Positions 36,844 to 46,812 are shown, counted from the first letter of the stretch. The stretch: 64,000 nucleotides of DNA from Bacteroidota bacterium (GCA_023427985.1 JAEYZM010000004.1:124001-188000), one strand, 5' to 3'. A program made the numbers and translations. The notes: a model not told the origin generated them from the letters alone.

Positions 36844-37269
36844 TTATTGAATAACTTTTGTAATGACACTACTTAATTTATAGGTAAAACTAGATTTATC
36901 AATTATAGGACAAGCTCCACTAAGAGCTTCTGCATCGACCTTAAATGGTTTGAAATTGTAATTAAAAATTTGTTGTATTGCAGAACTAATGTATTCCTGC
37001 GATTGCATATCGGGATTATAGGAGTAAACTAAAATATTATCTTCCAAATTAAAGTGAGCTGCATCAACTCCATGCATTCCAAGAACTGTATTTTTAATTT
37101 TCATTGCATCGAGCGAGTCGACATTCTCCATAAAATCAATTCTTGCTAATTGTCTGTTGCGAGGGTCTTTATCTTTAGTGACTAAATAAATATGCACTAC
37201 TAAAACCAAGAAAAGTACAAGGACAGTAGCTAAGGAAGCGATGGTCCATTTTATAAATTTTGCTCTCAT
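36844..37269 (-). CDS. Membrane-anchored protein with HMA-like C-terminal domain
   Basis: I do not recognise a named family. The 141-residue protein has one strong N-terminal transmembrane helix (about 8-33) and a linker. A small alpha/beta region follows (about 58-112, IKNTVLGMHGVDAAHFNLEDNILVYSYN...). Its beta-alpha-beta pattern recalls heavy-metal-associated folds but it lacks the CxxC pair. A late Cys occurs in SGACPIID. It lies just upstream of the globin-like lipoprotein gene and probably is co-transcribed with it. Confidence 0.65.
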   Translation of the reverse strand: MRAKFIKWTIASLATVLVLFLVLVVHIYLVTKDKDPRNRQLARIDFMENVDSLDAMKIKNTVLGMHGVDAAHFNLEDNILVYSYNPDMQSQEYISSAIQQIFNYNFKPFKVDAEALSGACPIIDKSSFTYKLSSVITKVIQ

Positions 37270-37581
37270 AGTATAATATTTTAGGGGATGTACGAGAACT
37301 TTTATAAGATGGATTTATGTATTAGATAAAAAATTACTTATTGAACATAATATTATATTATCAAATAAAAACAAGTAAATGAGCTAATTACAAACAATAG
37401 TCTTAATGTGATTTGCTGAAAGGCTTGAAAACATTAAGGTTTTTCACATAGTGTTAATAATTATTTTTTTAGCACATCTTGATTTTCTCAGAATTTACAT
37501 CTTCCTTTATGTAATAAAATCAATGGTTTCAGAGGAAACAAAAAATCAAACATAAGTATTAACTAAATTTTAAACACAATT
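37270..37581. other. Divergent intergenic region with an 8-bp inverted repeat
   Basis: No gene is seen in this 312-bp AT-rich stretch between the membrane-protein gene (minus) and HU (plus). CTTAATGT (37402-37409) and ACATTAAG (37431-37438) form an inverted repeat that could be a regulatory site. No full TTG-N19-TAnnTTTG promoter is recognised for HU. Confidence 0.5.
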
Positions 37582-37857
37582 ATGAACAAAGCAGAATTAA
37601 TTGAAGCTATGGCTTCAGGCTCAAAATTGACTAAAGCAGATGCAGGTAGAGCATTAGATGCATTTTTAGATGCAACTACAAAAGCTTTAAAGAAAGGTGA
37701 TAAACTTACTTTAGTAGGTTTTGGTACTTTTTCAGTAACTAAGAGACCAGCTCGTACAGGTCGTAACCCTAAGACTGGTAAAGCAATTAAAATTGCTGCT
37801 AAGAAAGTTGCTAAATTCAAAGCTGGTGCAGCATTAGCAAAAGTTGTAAACAAGTAA
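37582..37857 (+). CDS. hup: HU-family nucleoid DNA-binding protein
   Basis: The protein is a 91-residue histone-like architectural factor. The HU pattern is complete: MNKAELIEAMASGSKLTKADAGRALDAF, the beta-saddle LTLVGFGTFSVTKRPARTGRNPKTGK and a DNA-binding beta-arm containing the RNPKTG signature. It binds and bends DNA as a dimer. It is monocistronic and is followed by a bidirectional terminator. Confidence 0.96.
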   Translation: MNKAELIEAMASGSKLTKADAGRALDAFLDATTKALKKGDKLTLVGFGTFSVTKRPARTGRNPKTGKAIKIAAKKVAKFKAGAALAKVVNK

Positions 37858-37880
37858 TTTTTTTTACAACCAATAAAAAA

Positions 37881-37910
37881 AAGCGTCGAAAAATTTTCGA
37901 CGCTTTTTTT
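37881..37910. terminator. Bidirectional intrinsic terminator after HU
   Basis: AAGCGTCGAAAA pairs with TTTTCGACGCTT, with T runs on both strands. It can end HU on the plus strand and the universal-stress gene on the minus strand. Confidence 0.92.
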
Positions 37911-37978
37911 ATGATTCAAATTTTACCTATTCTAGGTTATACCTTTTAATTCTTCACTCTTCACTTTTCATTTACTCC

Positions 37979-38872
37979 CTACCAGCCATAAGGATGCAAA
38001 TTAATCGTACTTGGATGTCGAGTAGGCTGAATACTCAACACAGGAGTTTTAGAATGATTTACTAATTGTTGCGCAACAGGTCCCATTATAAAATCAACGA
38101 TATCTTCATTCTCCATATCGGCCATCACCATTAATAAATCCACTTCTTGTTCTTTTGCGCACTTTAATATTTCTTTTGCAGCATTACCTTGAGTAATAAA
38201 CAAACGATTTGGTATTTTTTTATCGTCGATCATATCTTTTATTTGTGCTGCTTCTAATTCAATTTTGCGTAAATGAGATTCTTCTAATTCTGTATCGATT
38301 CCAAGTGTAATTAATTCGGCTTTGAACCATTGAGCATAATTAATTGCAAATTTTACTTTTTGACGAGAGTAAGGATCGTCTTTGAATGGCATTAAAATTC
38401 TTTTAATACCATGATCTTTCATTTTTTGTTGTACAGAAAGTACAGGGCATTTTGCATCTGAAATAATTCTTACAGCATTGCTACCAATAATAAATTCTCT
38501 AAAGCCAGAGACACCATGAGTACTCATTACAATCATATCGAACGCATGCTCATTCGCATAGTCGCTAATAACTCTATGGCTTCTACCAAACTCAACATGA
38601 GTGGTAAATTTTATACCATGTTGTTGTTCTAACTTTGAACTGAGTTCCGACATCTGCTTCGATTTAAGTGCAAGCATTTCAACTTCACGCTGAACAATTT
38701 CTTCTGTGTTTAGATAAAAGTCGCCAGGAACTGCCATCGTTAAAAGTTCTTCAATAACATGAAATAAATGTATTTCTGAACCATGAATTTTAGCAATTGC
38801 TATGGCATAATCTACAGCATAGAAGGATAATTCTGAGAAATCTGTAGGTATTAAAATTTTTTTGATTTCCAT
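37979..38872 (-). CDS. Tandem universal stress protein (two USP domains)
   Basis: Two USP domains are fused in 297 residues. The first (about 1-150) begins KKILIPTDFSELSFYAVDYA and ends with the nucleotide-binding pattern STHGVSGFREFIIGSNAVRIISD. The second (about 155-290) begins RILMPFKDDPYSRQKV and has a degenerate binding loop (FIMGPVAQQLVNHSKTPVLSI). Such proteins bind ATP or adenine nucleotides and aid stress survival. The gene stands alone. Confidence 0.93.
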   Translation of the reverse strand: MEIKKILIPTDFSELSFYAVDYAIAIAKIHGSEIHLFHVIEELLTMAVPGDFYLNTEEIVQREVEMLALKSKQMSELSSKLEQQHGIKFTTHVEFGRSHRVISDYANEHAFDMIVMSTHGVSGFREFIIGSNAVRIISDAKCPVLSVQQKMKDHGIKRILMPFKDDPYSRQKVKFAINYAQWFKAELITLGIDTELEESHLRKIELEAAQIKDMIDDKKIPNRLFITQGNAAKEILKCAKEQEVDLLMVMADMENEDIVDFIMGPVAQQLVNHSKTPVLSIQPTRHPSTINLHPYGW

Positions 38873-39054
38873 GATGGTTTAATTTAATACACAATTATAC
38901 TATTTTGATTTCTTAAAAAACATGATAATAATCATTCTCTCTCAAACTGTTGTAAAATCTTAGTACCTAACGAGATATTATAAATAAATTTTAATAATTT
39001 AGTGAATCTTACCCAAAACAATTTTTGTAAGTATAATTAAACAAACAATTTTAT

Positions 39055-41091
39055 ATGAAAAAAACACTTTTACTTTTATGTGTAAGTGCATTGGCATTTA
39101 ATGTAAGTAATGCTCAAATCAGTTTTAACGACGATTTTGAGTCTTATAATGCTGGTGCAAAATTAGGTCCACAATCGCCTAATTGGACTACTTGGAGCAA
39201 TGCTGATGGTGGTACTGAGGATGTTAACGTAGTAACAACGGATGCAAATTCAGGAACTAAATCCATTTATTTCTCTTCAACAAGTACTAATGGTGGGCCT
39301 GCCGATGTAGTACTTCCATTCGGAGGTGTTCACAATACGGGTACTTTCAAATTTATTTCATGGTTTAAAGTTCCTGCAAATAAATCGGCTTACTTCAATT
39401 TCCAAGGTGCTGCAACAATTGGTACAACTTGGGCAATGGATTGCTATATGAATGCAGATGGAACATTACAAATTGGCAATGCAACTAATTTGTTCTTGAC
39501 AGGAAATTACCCTCAAGCAAAATGGTTCGAATTACGTGCTGAAATTAATTTGAATGCAAATTCATGGTCAATTTATGTTGATTCAAATTTAGTAGGAACA
39601 TTTAGCAACAATGTAAATCAAATTGCTTCCGTCGACTTATACCCTGCCAATGCTCAAGCAGCATTTTGGGTAGATGATGTTTCTTTTGAATATACTCCTT
39701 ATACCTTACCAAATGTAAATGCTGCATTAACTTCGTTCAATATACCGAATGGAATTGTTGGACAAGAGAAAACACCTTCATTAAGCATTAGAAATTTAGG
39801 TCAATCGGCAATCCAATCTTTTGACTTAAAAATAAAATACGACGATGATTCAATAACTAAAAATATTACTGGCATTAATGTGGCTTCATTAGCAACATAT
39901 ACTGTTAGCTTCTCAGAATTTTTCGTATTAAAAGAAGGAAATATTACTGCAACTGCGGTTATATCGAATGTAAATGCTGCAGGTAATGACGGCGATTCGA
40001 ACGATGACACTAAACAGATCAGTTTGAATCCAGTTAAAGCAGCAGAAGGTAAAAAAATCTTTGCAGAAGAAGGAACTGGTACTTGGTGCCAATGGTGTCC
40101 AAGAGGAGCTGTATTTATGGATTATATGGAAGATAACTATCACGATTTCTTCGTAGGTGTTGCCGTTCACAACAATGACCCAATGGTTTATCCAGAATAC
40201 GATAACGGTGTAGGTGGTTTCATCCCAGGATATCCAAGTGTAATTATGGATAGAAACACTGTGATCGATCCTAGTGATATGGAGCCAGATTTCTTAGGTA
40301 AAGTTATTCAAGCACCTGTAGGAATCATTACGAATGGTGCAACATATGATTCATTAACAAGAACATTAAAAATATCTTTAACTACTACTTTAACTTCAGA
40401 CATTGCTGGAAATTATAAAGTTGCTTGTGTATTAACAGAAGATAGTGTACGTGGTACAGGAAGTGCTTACAACCAAGCAAATGCATATGCAGGTGGTACG
40501 TATGGCCCTATGGGTGGTTATGAATTATTAGCAAATCCTGTCCCTGCAAATAGAATGGTTTACGATCACGTTGCTCGTATTATTTCTCCAAATTTTTATG
40601 GTTATGAAAACGCATTTGGTGCAAATGCCGATAGTGGTCAATCGGTTACCCATACATTAACCTATAGCTTACCAGCTTCTTGGAGACTTAATAAAATTAA
40701 TATTATTGGAGTAATTTTCGATGAGAATGGAATGGCAAGCAATGCAAGTAAATCGACGATAGCAGAAGCCGTTTCAAATGGTTACGTAATCGGTACTGAA
40801 ATTGGTGGTAATGTTGTGGGTATTGATAAATTAGCTGGTCCAGATGCTATTCGCTTAGCTCCAAATCCAAGCAATGGGGTATCAAACGTACTTATCGATT
40901 TAGTAAGTGATGCAAATGTAGAAGTTGAAATCTATTCTATCACTGGTGCTTTAATTAGTAAAAAAGATTACGGAATGTTAAATGGTGCCTTCGAACTACC
41001 AATCAATGTTTCGGAATTAAACACTGGAATTTACATGGTGAATGTAAAAGTTGATGGTGATTTAAAAGTTTTAAAATTAATGAAACAATAA
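39055..41091 (+). CDS. Omp28-like thioredoxin-fold T9SS cargo protein
   Basis: The 678-residue secreted protein has a signal peptide (1-20). A concanavalin-like beta-sandwich lies at about 22-220 and an Ig-like connecting region at about 225-330. A thioredoxin-fold region of the Omp28 type is next, with a CxxC pair at Cys345/Cys348 (GTWCQWCPRG) and PGYPSVIMDRN. A T9SS type A sorting domain comes last (about 605-678, LAPNPSNGVSNVLIDL ... GIYMVNVKVDG). A redox or adhesion role at the surface is possible. It has its own terminator. Confidence 0.85.
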   Translation: MKKTLLLLCVSALAFNVSNAQISFNDDFESYNAGAKLGPQSPNWTTWSNADGGTEDVNVVTTDANSGTKSIYFSSTSTNGGPADVVLPFGGVHNTGTFKFISWFKVPANKSAYFNFQGAATIGTTWAMDCYMNADGTLQIGNATNLFLTGNYPQAKWFELRAEINLNANSWSIYVDSNLVGTFSNNVNQIASVDLYPANAQAAFWVDDVSFEYTPYTLPNVNAALTSFNIPNGIVGQEKTPSLSIRNLGQSAIQSFDLKIKYDDDSITKNITGINVASLATYTVSFSEFFVLKEGNITATAVISNVNAAGNDGDSNDDTKQISLNPVKAAEGKKIFAEEGTGTWCQWCPRGAVFMDYMEDNYHDFFVGVAVHNNDPMVYPEYDNGVGGFIPGYPSVIMDRNTVIDPSDMEPDFLGKVIQAPVGIITNGATYDSLTRTLKISLTTTLTSDIAGNYKVACVLTEDSVRGTGSAYNQANAYAGGTYGPMGGYELLANPVPANRMVYDHVARIISPNFYGYENAFGANADSGQSVTHTLTYSLPASWRLNKINIIGVIFDENGMASNASKSTIAEAVSNGYVIGTEIGGNVVGIDKLAGPDAIRLAPNPSNGVSNVLIDLVSDANVEVEIYSITGALISKKDYGMLNGAFELPINVSELNTGIYMVNVKVDGDLKVLKLMKQ

Positions 41092-41112
41092 TTTTAAAAT
41101 CATAGAAATATA

Positions 41113-41144
41113 AAAGGCGCTGAAGTTTTTCAGCGCCTTTTTTT
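41113..41144. terminator. Bidirectional terminator between convergent T9SS genes
   Basis: AAAGGCGCTGA pairs with TCAGCGCCTTT across a short loop. T-rich tracts lie on the plus strand and A-rich sequence lies on the other side. It separates the Omp28-like gene from the 1598-aa gene. Confidence 0.92.
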
Positions 41145-41146
41145 CT

Positions 41147-44100
41147 TTATTCTTGTATTATAATTTTCTGTTCAAATACTGAACTTGAATTATGAATTCT
41201 TATAACATAAATGCCAGGCTGATTGTATTCCATCTCAATACTTTGAAGTGATGGACTGCCCTGTATACGCATCGATTTCATAACTTGTCCCAATACATTT
41301 ATAATTTCTACATTTAAAACTTCAGGTTGTTGAGTTTGAATATCGATGTAAAACTTACCAGTATTCGGATTAGGTCGAACATTCGCATTCAACACATATT
41401 TATCAGAATTCAATCCAACAAATTGAGCTAAGAAATTATCCGAAATATTACTACAACTTAATGTTGAATCGAATACTTCAACCGTATACTCCCCTTCTTC
41501 ATCTATATGTATTGCCGATGTATCGGTATTTGCAATTTCAACACCTCCTAGGTACCATTGATAGGCAAAATAATTCGGGTCTGTATTTAGAACAGAATCT
41601 GTTTGGGCTATACTAGGTTTTGTTGGTAATGCATTAAAACTAACCATAAACGTATCGGTATTTGTTGTGCAATTGATTGCAGTACTTAAAACTGCATAAT
41701 AAGCACCATCTTCGCTAACAAGTAAGTCTGGTTGATTTGCATTCGGTATCATTGAACTGTTTTTATACCATTGTACGCTTGCATTAGTTGATAAGTTTAA
41801 AACAATAGTGTCGCCATCACATATTGGATCGGTGGTACTAGGTGACACGAATGCTTTTAACGGTTTATCGACAATTGATACAACTACATCGGCAGAAATA
41901 TTACTGCAATTATTTAAATCGAAAACTTCTACCTTATATGTACCAGCCTCCGTAACATTTATTGTATTTGAATTCTCATTGGGTATAATATTTCCGTTTT
42001 TATACCATACATAATTATTAGCACTAGCATTTGTACTCAATTGTGCAGGCTCACCTGTACAAAAAGTATAAGGCCCATTTATTACAGGTATTGCAGGTTG
42101 ATTTAAAACAGTTATTAAAACTGTTGCCGATAATACGGAACATGTTCCATTATCAACTTCTACATTATACTCACCCGATTGTTTTGCATAATATTCATTA
42201 CTATTTGCATTTGGAATAATTATTCCATCTCTGTACCATTGATAACTATAATTCGCATTGAAATCTGTGATAATATAAGTTGAATCACCAGGACAAATTG
42301 CTGTAGGTGCAAATGCAGTAATATTAGCTGTTAGATTCGAAGCACTCAATTTAAAAATACCTCCGGTACTGCTGTTGGTGTTAAATCCACCCGAATAAAT
42401 TGTGGAAGCATCATATGCGCGTATAACTGTATGTTGAATATTATCTACCATTGTCCAATTCAATCCTCCATCCGTACTGTATGCTGTACCTGTAGATGAG
42501 GTACTTGCATTTGCACCTGATATATAATAGGTATTGCTTGTTCCTGGCACATATGCAATTGCATTCTTGTCGACAATTGTATTAAAACTTGTATTCACTA
42601 AAGACCAAGTACTACCACCATTAGAGGTAGAATAAATTAAGCCATTATTCCCAGTACCTGAATTACAAATCATCAATCCATTGTTTTGATCTTTGAATGA
42701 TAAATCAACAATTGAATTGACATTGGGGAAAGGACCATTGGAAACAGTCCAAGTGAGACCTTTATCAATACTTTTAAAAATTCTACCCTTATATGTTGGA
42801 TACCAAATCGTATTACCTAAAGTGGTAAAATATCCCACTGTACCATATTCATCAGCCGCTAAAACTGCAGGAATATTTCCTTGTGCTACACGTGTCCAAG
42901 TAGTACCTCCATTATTCGTTGTGTAAAATTCTAAATAACCATCCGCTGGATCGCCTAGGGCAACACCATCCAATTTATTAAAGAAATGAACTACATTAAT
43001 AAAGGAAGCTGCAGTTGAAAAACTAGCAGTGCTTTGGCGCGTCCATGTAGTTCCTCCATTTGTTGTATAATAAACTCCTTGCAAGGTATTACTTACGGCA
43101 ACAGGATAAACAGAAGCCCATGCAGTGTCGGCATTATATGCATGAATATTTGCTAAGCCATATGATGTTCCTAGACCCGCTGTGTTGATAGCACCTGGTG
43201 TCCATGTTGCGCCAGCATTTGTAGTTTTTGTATAATCTCTAATCGTTGAATTAGCTCCGGAACCATCGTATGCAACTGCCCAAGCTATATTTTGATTAAC
43301 AATATTAAAATCATTAATACCTCTAGAAGCAGTTGTGAAACCCGAAGCTTGTGTATTCCAATTAATACAACTTACTTGCCCAACTTGATTCACAGTAATG
43401 TAAGCTAATTTTGTAATTGAGTCGGAACCAGCTGAGTTGGTAACTACTAATTTCACATCATATGTTCCTGGTGTATTATAAACAACATTGACATTTTGTG
43501 TAGTAGCACTTGATGGTGTAGCACCATTCATTGTCCATTTCCAAGCAGTTGGCGTGTTCGAAGAATTATCAGATAATGTAATTGGAGTTCCTGTAAAAAC
43601 TGTTGTTTGATTTGCAGTGAAATTTGCAAGAGGTGCAACGCTTACAACATTTAATGGCGACTCCCATAATCCTCTACCATAAGTAGCTGCTCTAATTTTT
43701 GATGCTCCATAATGAATCTCTAAGTCAGACACTTTTACATTAGGTAAATTAGTCATGAAAGGTGTCCAAGCTACAGAATTACTTTTGTAGTAAACCCCTA
43801 CATCGGTACCGATATAAATGGCATCGTTTGAATTATTTTCATATACGATACAGTTTACTGGTAGATTTGGTAAGCCTGCTGAAATGTTCGTCCAATTGCT
43901 ACCGCCATTACTACTATAAAAAACTTTATTCGATGAATTGTATCCCGAAAAAGTTGCCCAAATTTTATTGGGGTCAGTATTCGAAATTGCAACCTCTGTT
44001 AAATACGATTGACCTACTGGAAGACCTGTAGCTATGGATGTCCAGGTACTACCACCATTATTAGTCCTAAATAATTTACTTCCATTTCCCGCATACATTA

Positions 44101-45943
44101 CATCTGGATTACTCGCAGAAATCTTTAAAATTTCATGTAATTCTCCTCCCGATAAATTTGCTGTTAATGCAGTCCAAGTAGAACCTGAATTCGTCGATTT
44201 ATATACTCTATCGTATCCAGCAAAAATTGTTGTATTAGTATTTGGATGCAATACATATGGAGTTATCCAAGCGCCATCTGGAGCTGCACTAGGAGTGATG
44301 TTTGTAAAGCTTGCGCCACCATTTGTTGACCTTTGCAAAGCCCCGAATTGATAACTAGCGTATACTATATTTGAATTTGTATAATCGACTAAACACTGCA
44401 TCCCATCGCCCCCAAATACTGCTCTCCAAGCACCATTTATGTGTCTATTTGTACCATTGTCCTGTGCTCCAGCATATGTAATAGTTGCATCCGTTGCTGC
44501 GGAACTCAATCGATAAAATTGTGTAATTTGCAATCCATTGCTTAAGTCCGTCCATGATGAACCACCGTTAGTAGATTTTCTAATACCTCCATCATTACCT
44601 GAAAAGATGGTCGATGTGTTGGGTTGAAATTCAAAGATGTGCTGATCGGCATGTACGTATGGTAAAGTACCTGAATTACCTGCATACCAATGTCCTGTAA
44701 TTGTAAATGATGTTCCACCGTTTGTCGACTTCCACACATTAATTCCACCCACATAAATTAAATTTGCATCTAATGGCGATACAGCCAATGCTAAATCATA
44801 CCATCCTTGTCCTCCCATATCTGAGCCTAACTCATCTCCAGAAAGTACATTCGGAGTATTGTTTACTTGCGTATAACTTGATCCACTATTTGTGGACTTG
44901 TACAATGCCTTATAACCATAATTTCCATCGGCAGCCAATACATAAACCGTATTCGGTGATGCAGGAGAAACTGCAACCGACATTCTTACGATGTCTGAGC
45001 TAGGTAATCCAGTAGCTTGAGTAAAACTTGTGCCACCATTAGTTGAATAGTACATTTTAGCTGTACCCGACCAATTAAATCCTGCAGCATATACAATATT
45101 TGGATCTCCTGGTTTAAACTCCCCATCAAAGAAAATATTTCCAGCCAAGGTATTTGTCCAGCTTACACCAGCATTGCTCGTTCTATAAATTCCATTATTT
45201 GTAAATGCAACCAATACATCAGGATTCACTGGATTAATTAATAATCTACCTATTCTATTATAACTCGAAGTTTGGAAAGTCAAACCAGTACTCGACCAAG
45301 TTGCACCAGCATCGGTACTCTTCAATACACCTATACTGTACGTATCGCCTGCGTCGGCATCGCCTGTTGCAATATACATGATGTTAGAATTCGTTGGATG
45401 AATCGCAACATCGGAAACTCCTAAAGTACTAAATCCATCGGTGTTCGATGTCCATGAAGTTCCCGCATTCGTTGACTTCCAAAGTCCACCACCAGGTGTA
45501 CCTATCCATATGATATTACTATTTTGTGGGTCAAATCGAATGCAATTAATTCGGCCAATACCTTGATGTGCATAGCCCAAACCATTCACTGGAACATTTG
45601 TGGGTCCCATTGCCGTCCAATTACTAGAACTCATCGACCTATTCATTTGACTCGAGCGTTCAATAATTTGATTTAATTCCTCTTGAATTAAATTGTTTGG
45701 TAAATAACCCGTAGGATATACTCTTGGCTTCATAAATTCCTCGTACCTCTTGAAAGGCTTATAACCTTTACCTTTTGGCACTTCCTTCCCTCTCCAATAT
45801 TCGTAAAACGCTGCTTGTACGTCGTAAAAATTCGATTCGGGATTCAACATTTTTTGAACCCAATCTGTTTCCTTGGGCTCTTGTGCGAATGCTGTTTGTA
45901 CAATTAATAAAACAGCAATCAATAATCGGGTAATGAACTTCAT
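41147..45943 (-). CDS. 1598-residue surface protein: BNR/sortilin-like propellers, PKD, Ig-like repeats, T9SS sorting domain
   Basis: A signal peptide (about 1-20) is followed by a conserved pre-segment (about 30-85). A large beta-propeller with many Asp-box/BNR motifs (S.NGG..W or STNAGTSW type) runs from about 105 to 755. A PKD domain occupies about 768-855 (ANFTANQTTVFTGTPITLSDNSS). A second propeller of YCF48-like repeats lies at about 865-1200. Four Ig-like domains follow (about 1210-1515, QWYRDGIIIPNAN and relatives). A T9SS type A sorting domain ends the protein (about 1520-1598, RPNPNTGKFYIDI ... GIYVIRI). Similar proteins are sialidase- or sortilin-like adhesins or hydrolases, but no catalytic site can be claimed. 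Confidence 0.88.
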   Translation of the reverse strand: MKFITRLLIAVLLIVQTAFAQEPKETDWVQKMLNPESNFYDVQAAFYEYWRGKEVPKGKGYKPFKRYEEFMKPRVYPTGYLPNNLIQEELNQIIERSSQMNRSMSSSNWTAMGPTNVPVNGLGYAHQGIGRINCIRFDPQNSNIIWIGTPGGGLWKSTNAGTSWTSNTDGFSTLGVSDVAIHPTNSNIMYIATGDADAGDTYSIGVLKSTDAGATWSSTGLTFQTSSYNRIGRLLINPVNPDVLVAFTNNGIYRTSNAGVSWTNTLAGNIFFDGEFKPGDPNIVYAAGFNWSGTAKMYYSTNGGTSFTQATGLPSSDIVRMSVAVSPASPNTVYVLAADGNYGYKALYKSTNSGSSYTQVNNTPNVLSGDELGSDMGGQGWYDLALAVSPLDANLIYVGGINVWKSTNGGTSFTITGHWYAGNSGTLPYVHADQHIFEFQPNTSTIFSGNDGGIRKSTNGGSSWTDLSNGLQITQFYRLSSAATDATITYAGAQDNGTNRHINGAWRAVFGGDGMQCLVDYTNSNIVYASYQFGALQRSTNGGASFTNITPSAAPDGAWITPYVLHPNTNTTIFAGYDRVYKSTNSGSTWTALTANLSGGELHEILKISASNPDVMYAGNGSKLFRTNNGGSTWTSIATGLPVGQSYLTEVAISNTDPNKIWATFSGYNSSNKVFYSSNGGSNWTNISAGLPNLPVNCIVYENNSNDAIYIGTDVGVYYKSNSVAWTPFMTNLPNVKVSDLEIHYGASKIRAATYGRGLWESPLNVVSVAPLANFTANQTTVFTGTPITLSDNSSNTPTAWKWTMNGATPSSATTQNVNVVYNTPGTYDVKLVVTNSAGSDSITKLAYITVNQVGQVSCINWNTQASGFTTASRGINDFNIVNQNIAWAVAYDGSGANSTIRDYTKTTNAGATWTPGAINTAGLGTSYGLANIHAYNADTAWASVYPVAVSNTLQGVYYTTNGGTTWTRQSTASFSTAASFINVVHFFNKLDGVALGDPADGYLEFYTTNNGGTTWTRVAQGNIPAVLAADEYGTVGYFTTLGNTIWYPTYKGRIFKSIDKGLTWTVSNGPFPNVNSIVDLSFKDQNNGLMICNSGTGNNGLIYSTSNGGSTWSLVNTSFNTIVDKNAIAYVPGTSNTYYISGANASTSSTGTAYSTDGGLNWTMVDNIQHTVIRAYDASTIYSGGFNTNSSTGGIFKLSASNLTANITAFAPTAICPGDSTYIITDFNANYSYQWYRDGIIIPNANSNEYYAKQSGEYNVEVDNGTCSVLSATVLITVLNQPAIPVINGPYTFCTGEPAQLSTNASANNYVWYKNGNIIPNENSNTINVTEAGTYKVEVFDLNNCSNISADVVVSIVDKPLKAFVSPSTTDPICDGDTIVLNLSTNASVQWYKNSSMIPNANQPDLLVSEDGAYYAVLSTAINCTTNTDTFMVSFNALPTKPSIAQTDSVLNTDPNYFAYQWYLGGVEIANTDTSAIHIDEEGEYTVEVFDSTLSCSNISDNFLAQFVGLNSDKYVLNANVRPNPNTGKFYIDIQTQQPEVLNVEIINVLGQVMKSMRIQGSPSLQSIEMEYNQPGIYVIRIHNSSSVFEQKIIIQE

Positions 45944-45955
45944 ATGTTGTTTGGT

Positions 45956-46354
45956 TTATATCGGAATTTGTTTATTTTCAATCCACCTAGCCTGTGGCAA
46001 TTTTTTCAAGTATGCTTTATTATCTTGAAAATACATTAGCATCAATGCCCTACTGTCCTTGTCAAATCGAACTGTTCTGCTCTTCAATACAATCGTATCG
46101 TATGCCGATGTGTTAGCACTAAGTATACTTAACTGCGTATCCAATGTGTCTGAATCGTAAATAATTTTTGCTGAGTCCATCGATTTGAATCCTTTTTTTA
46201 CTAAAAGTTTTAATTCAATGGTATGATAGGGTTGGGAAATTTTCTGACCGGTTATAATTTTTCTTGCGCTCAAATCTAGCACCTTTATTTTACTCGAAAA
46301 ACAAGAGGTAAAAATTGAAAGAATTAGAATTAATGAATATAATTTAAAAGGCAT
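45956..46354 (-). CDS. Small hypothetical lipoprotein
   Basis: I do not recognise this protein. From ATG 46354 it has 132 residues with a clear lipoprotein signal (LYSLILILSIFTSCFSSK). The longer frame upstream would bury the signal and is not preferred. The mature part is beta-rich with several Ser/Thr and Lys. It contains the ANTSA peptide encoded by the recurrent 14-mer at 46104-46117. It lies 12 bp before the giant T9SS gene and is probably co-transcribed with it. Confidence 0.65.
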   Translation of the reverse strand: MPFKLYSLILILSIFTSCFSSKIKVLDLSARKIITGQKISQPYHTIELKLLVKKGFKSMDSAKIIYDSDTLDTQLSILSANTSAYDTIVLKSRTVRFDKDSRALMLMYFQDNKAYLKKLPQARWIENKQIPI

Positions 46355-46551
46355 TGGATAATTTATCCCTAAGATAACATATTTTTTTATTGCCTTCACA
46401 TACCATTTTATAGGTATAAAGGAATATATTTCAGTCATTTATACGAATTCATTAGGATTATTCATTTATATAGTTCATCTTTGTGGAAGTATTCTAGATC
46501 AAATCAATTTCTGATTTAACAAACAGCAAGTTTTTCTGGTTCAATAGTACT

Positions 46552-46572
46552 AATCAATCAAAACGATTGATT
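46552..46572 (+). promoter_or_regulatory. Hairpin in the cspA leader
   Basis: AATCAATC pairs with GATTGATT around AAAAC, 28 bp before the cspA start. The leader region (46440-46599) is long and AT-rich, as in cold-shock genes whose 5' leader controls translation. A CATCTTTG element near 46473 resembles a -7 box, which would put the hairpin in the transcript. Confidence 0.5.
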
Positions 46573-46599
46573 TAACAAATTTTTTATATATAACAAACA

Positions 46600-46791
46600 A
46601 TGCAAGGAAAAGTAAAATTTTTTAATTACTCAAAAGGTTTTGGGTTTATTACATCAGAAGAAACAGGCGAAGACATTTTCGTTCACAGCAGTGGCCTTAA
46701 GGAAGAAATCCGCGAGAACGATGTTGTTCAGTTCGAATTAGAACGTGGTAAAAAAGGCATGAATGCAGTTAACGTTAAAATCATTAACTAA
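46600..46791 (+). CDS. cspA: Cold-shock domain protein
   Basis: The 63-residue single cold-shock domain has both RNA-binding motifs: KGFGFI (RNP1) and DIFVHSS (RNP2), after MQGKVKFFN. Such proteins are RNA chaperones, often induced on cold shift or in stress. It is monocistronic, has a long leader with a hairpin and ends at a strong terminator. The domain matches Bacteroidota CspA-like proteins closely. Confidence 0.95.
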   Translation: MQGKVKFFNYSKGFGFITSEETGEDIFVHSSGLKEEIRENDVVQFELERGKKGMNAVNVKIIN

Positions 46792-46812
46792 TATTCACCC
46801 CAATTTGAAGGA

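Noticed and set aside
37563..37919. 118-residue minus-strand frame across the HU gene
   Set aside because: It mirrors the HU coding sequence and passes through the HU terminator. The low-complexity Ala/Leu-rich product is a shadow.
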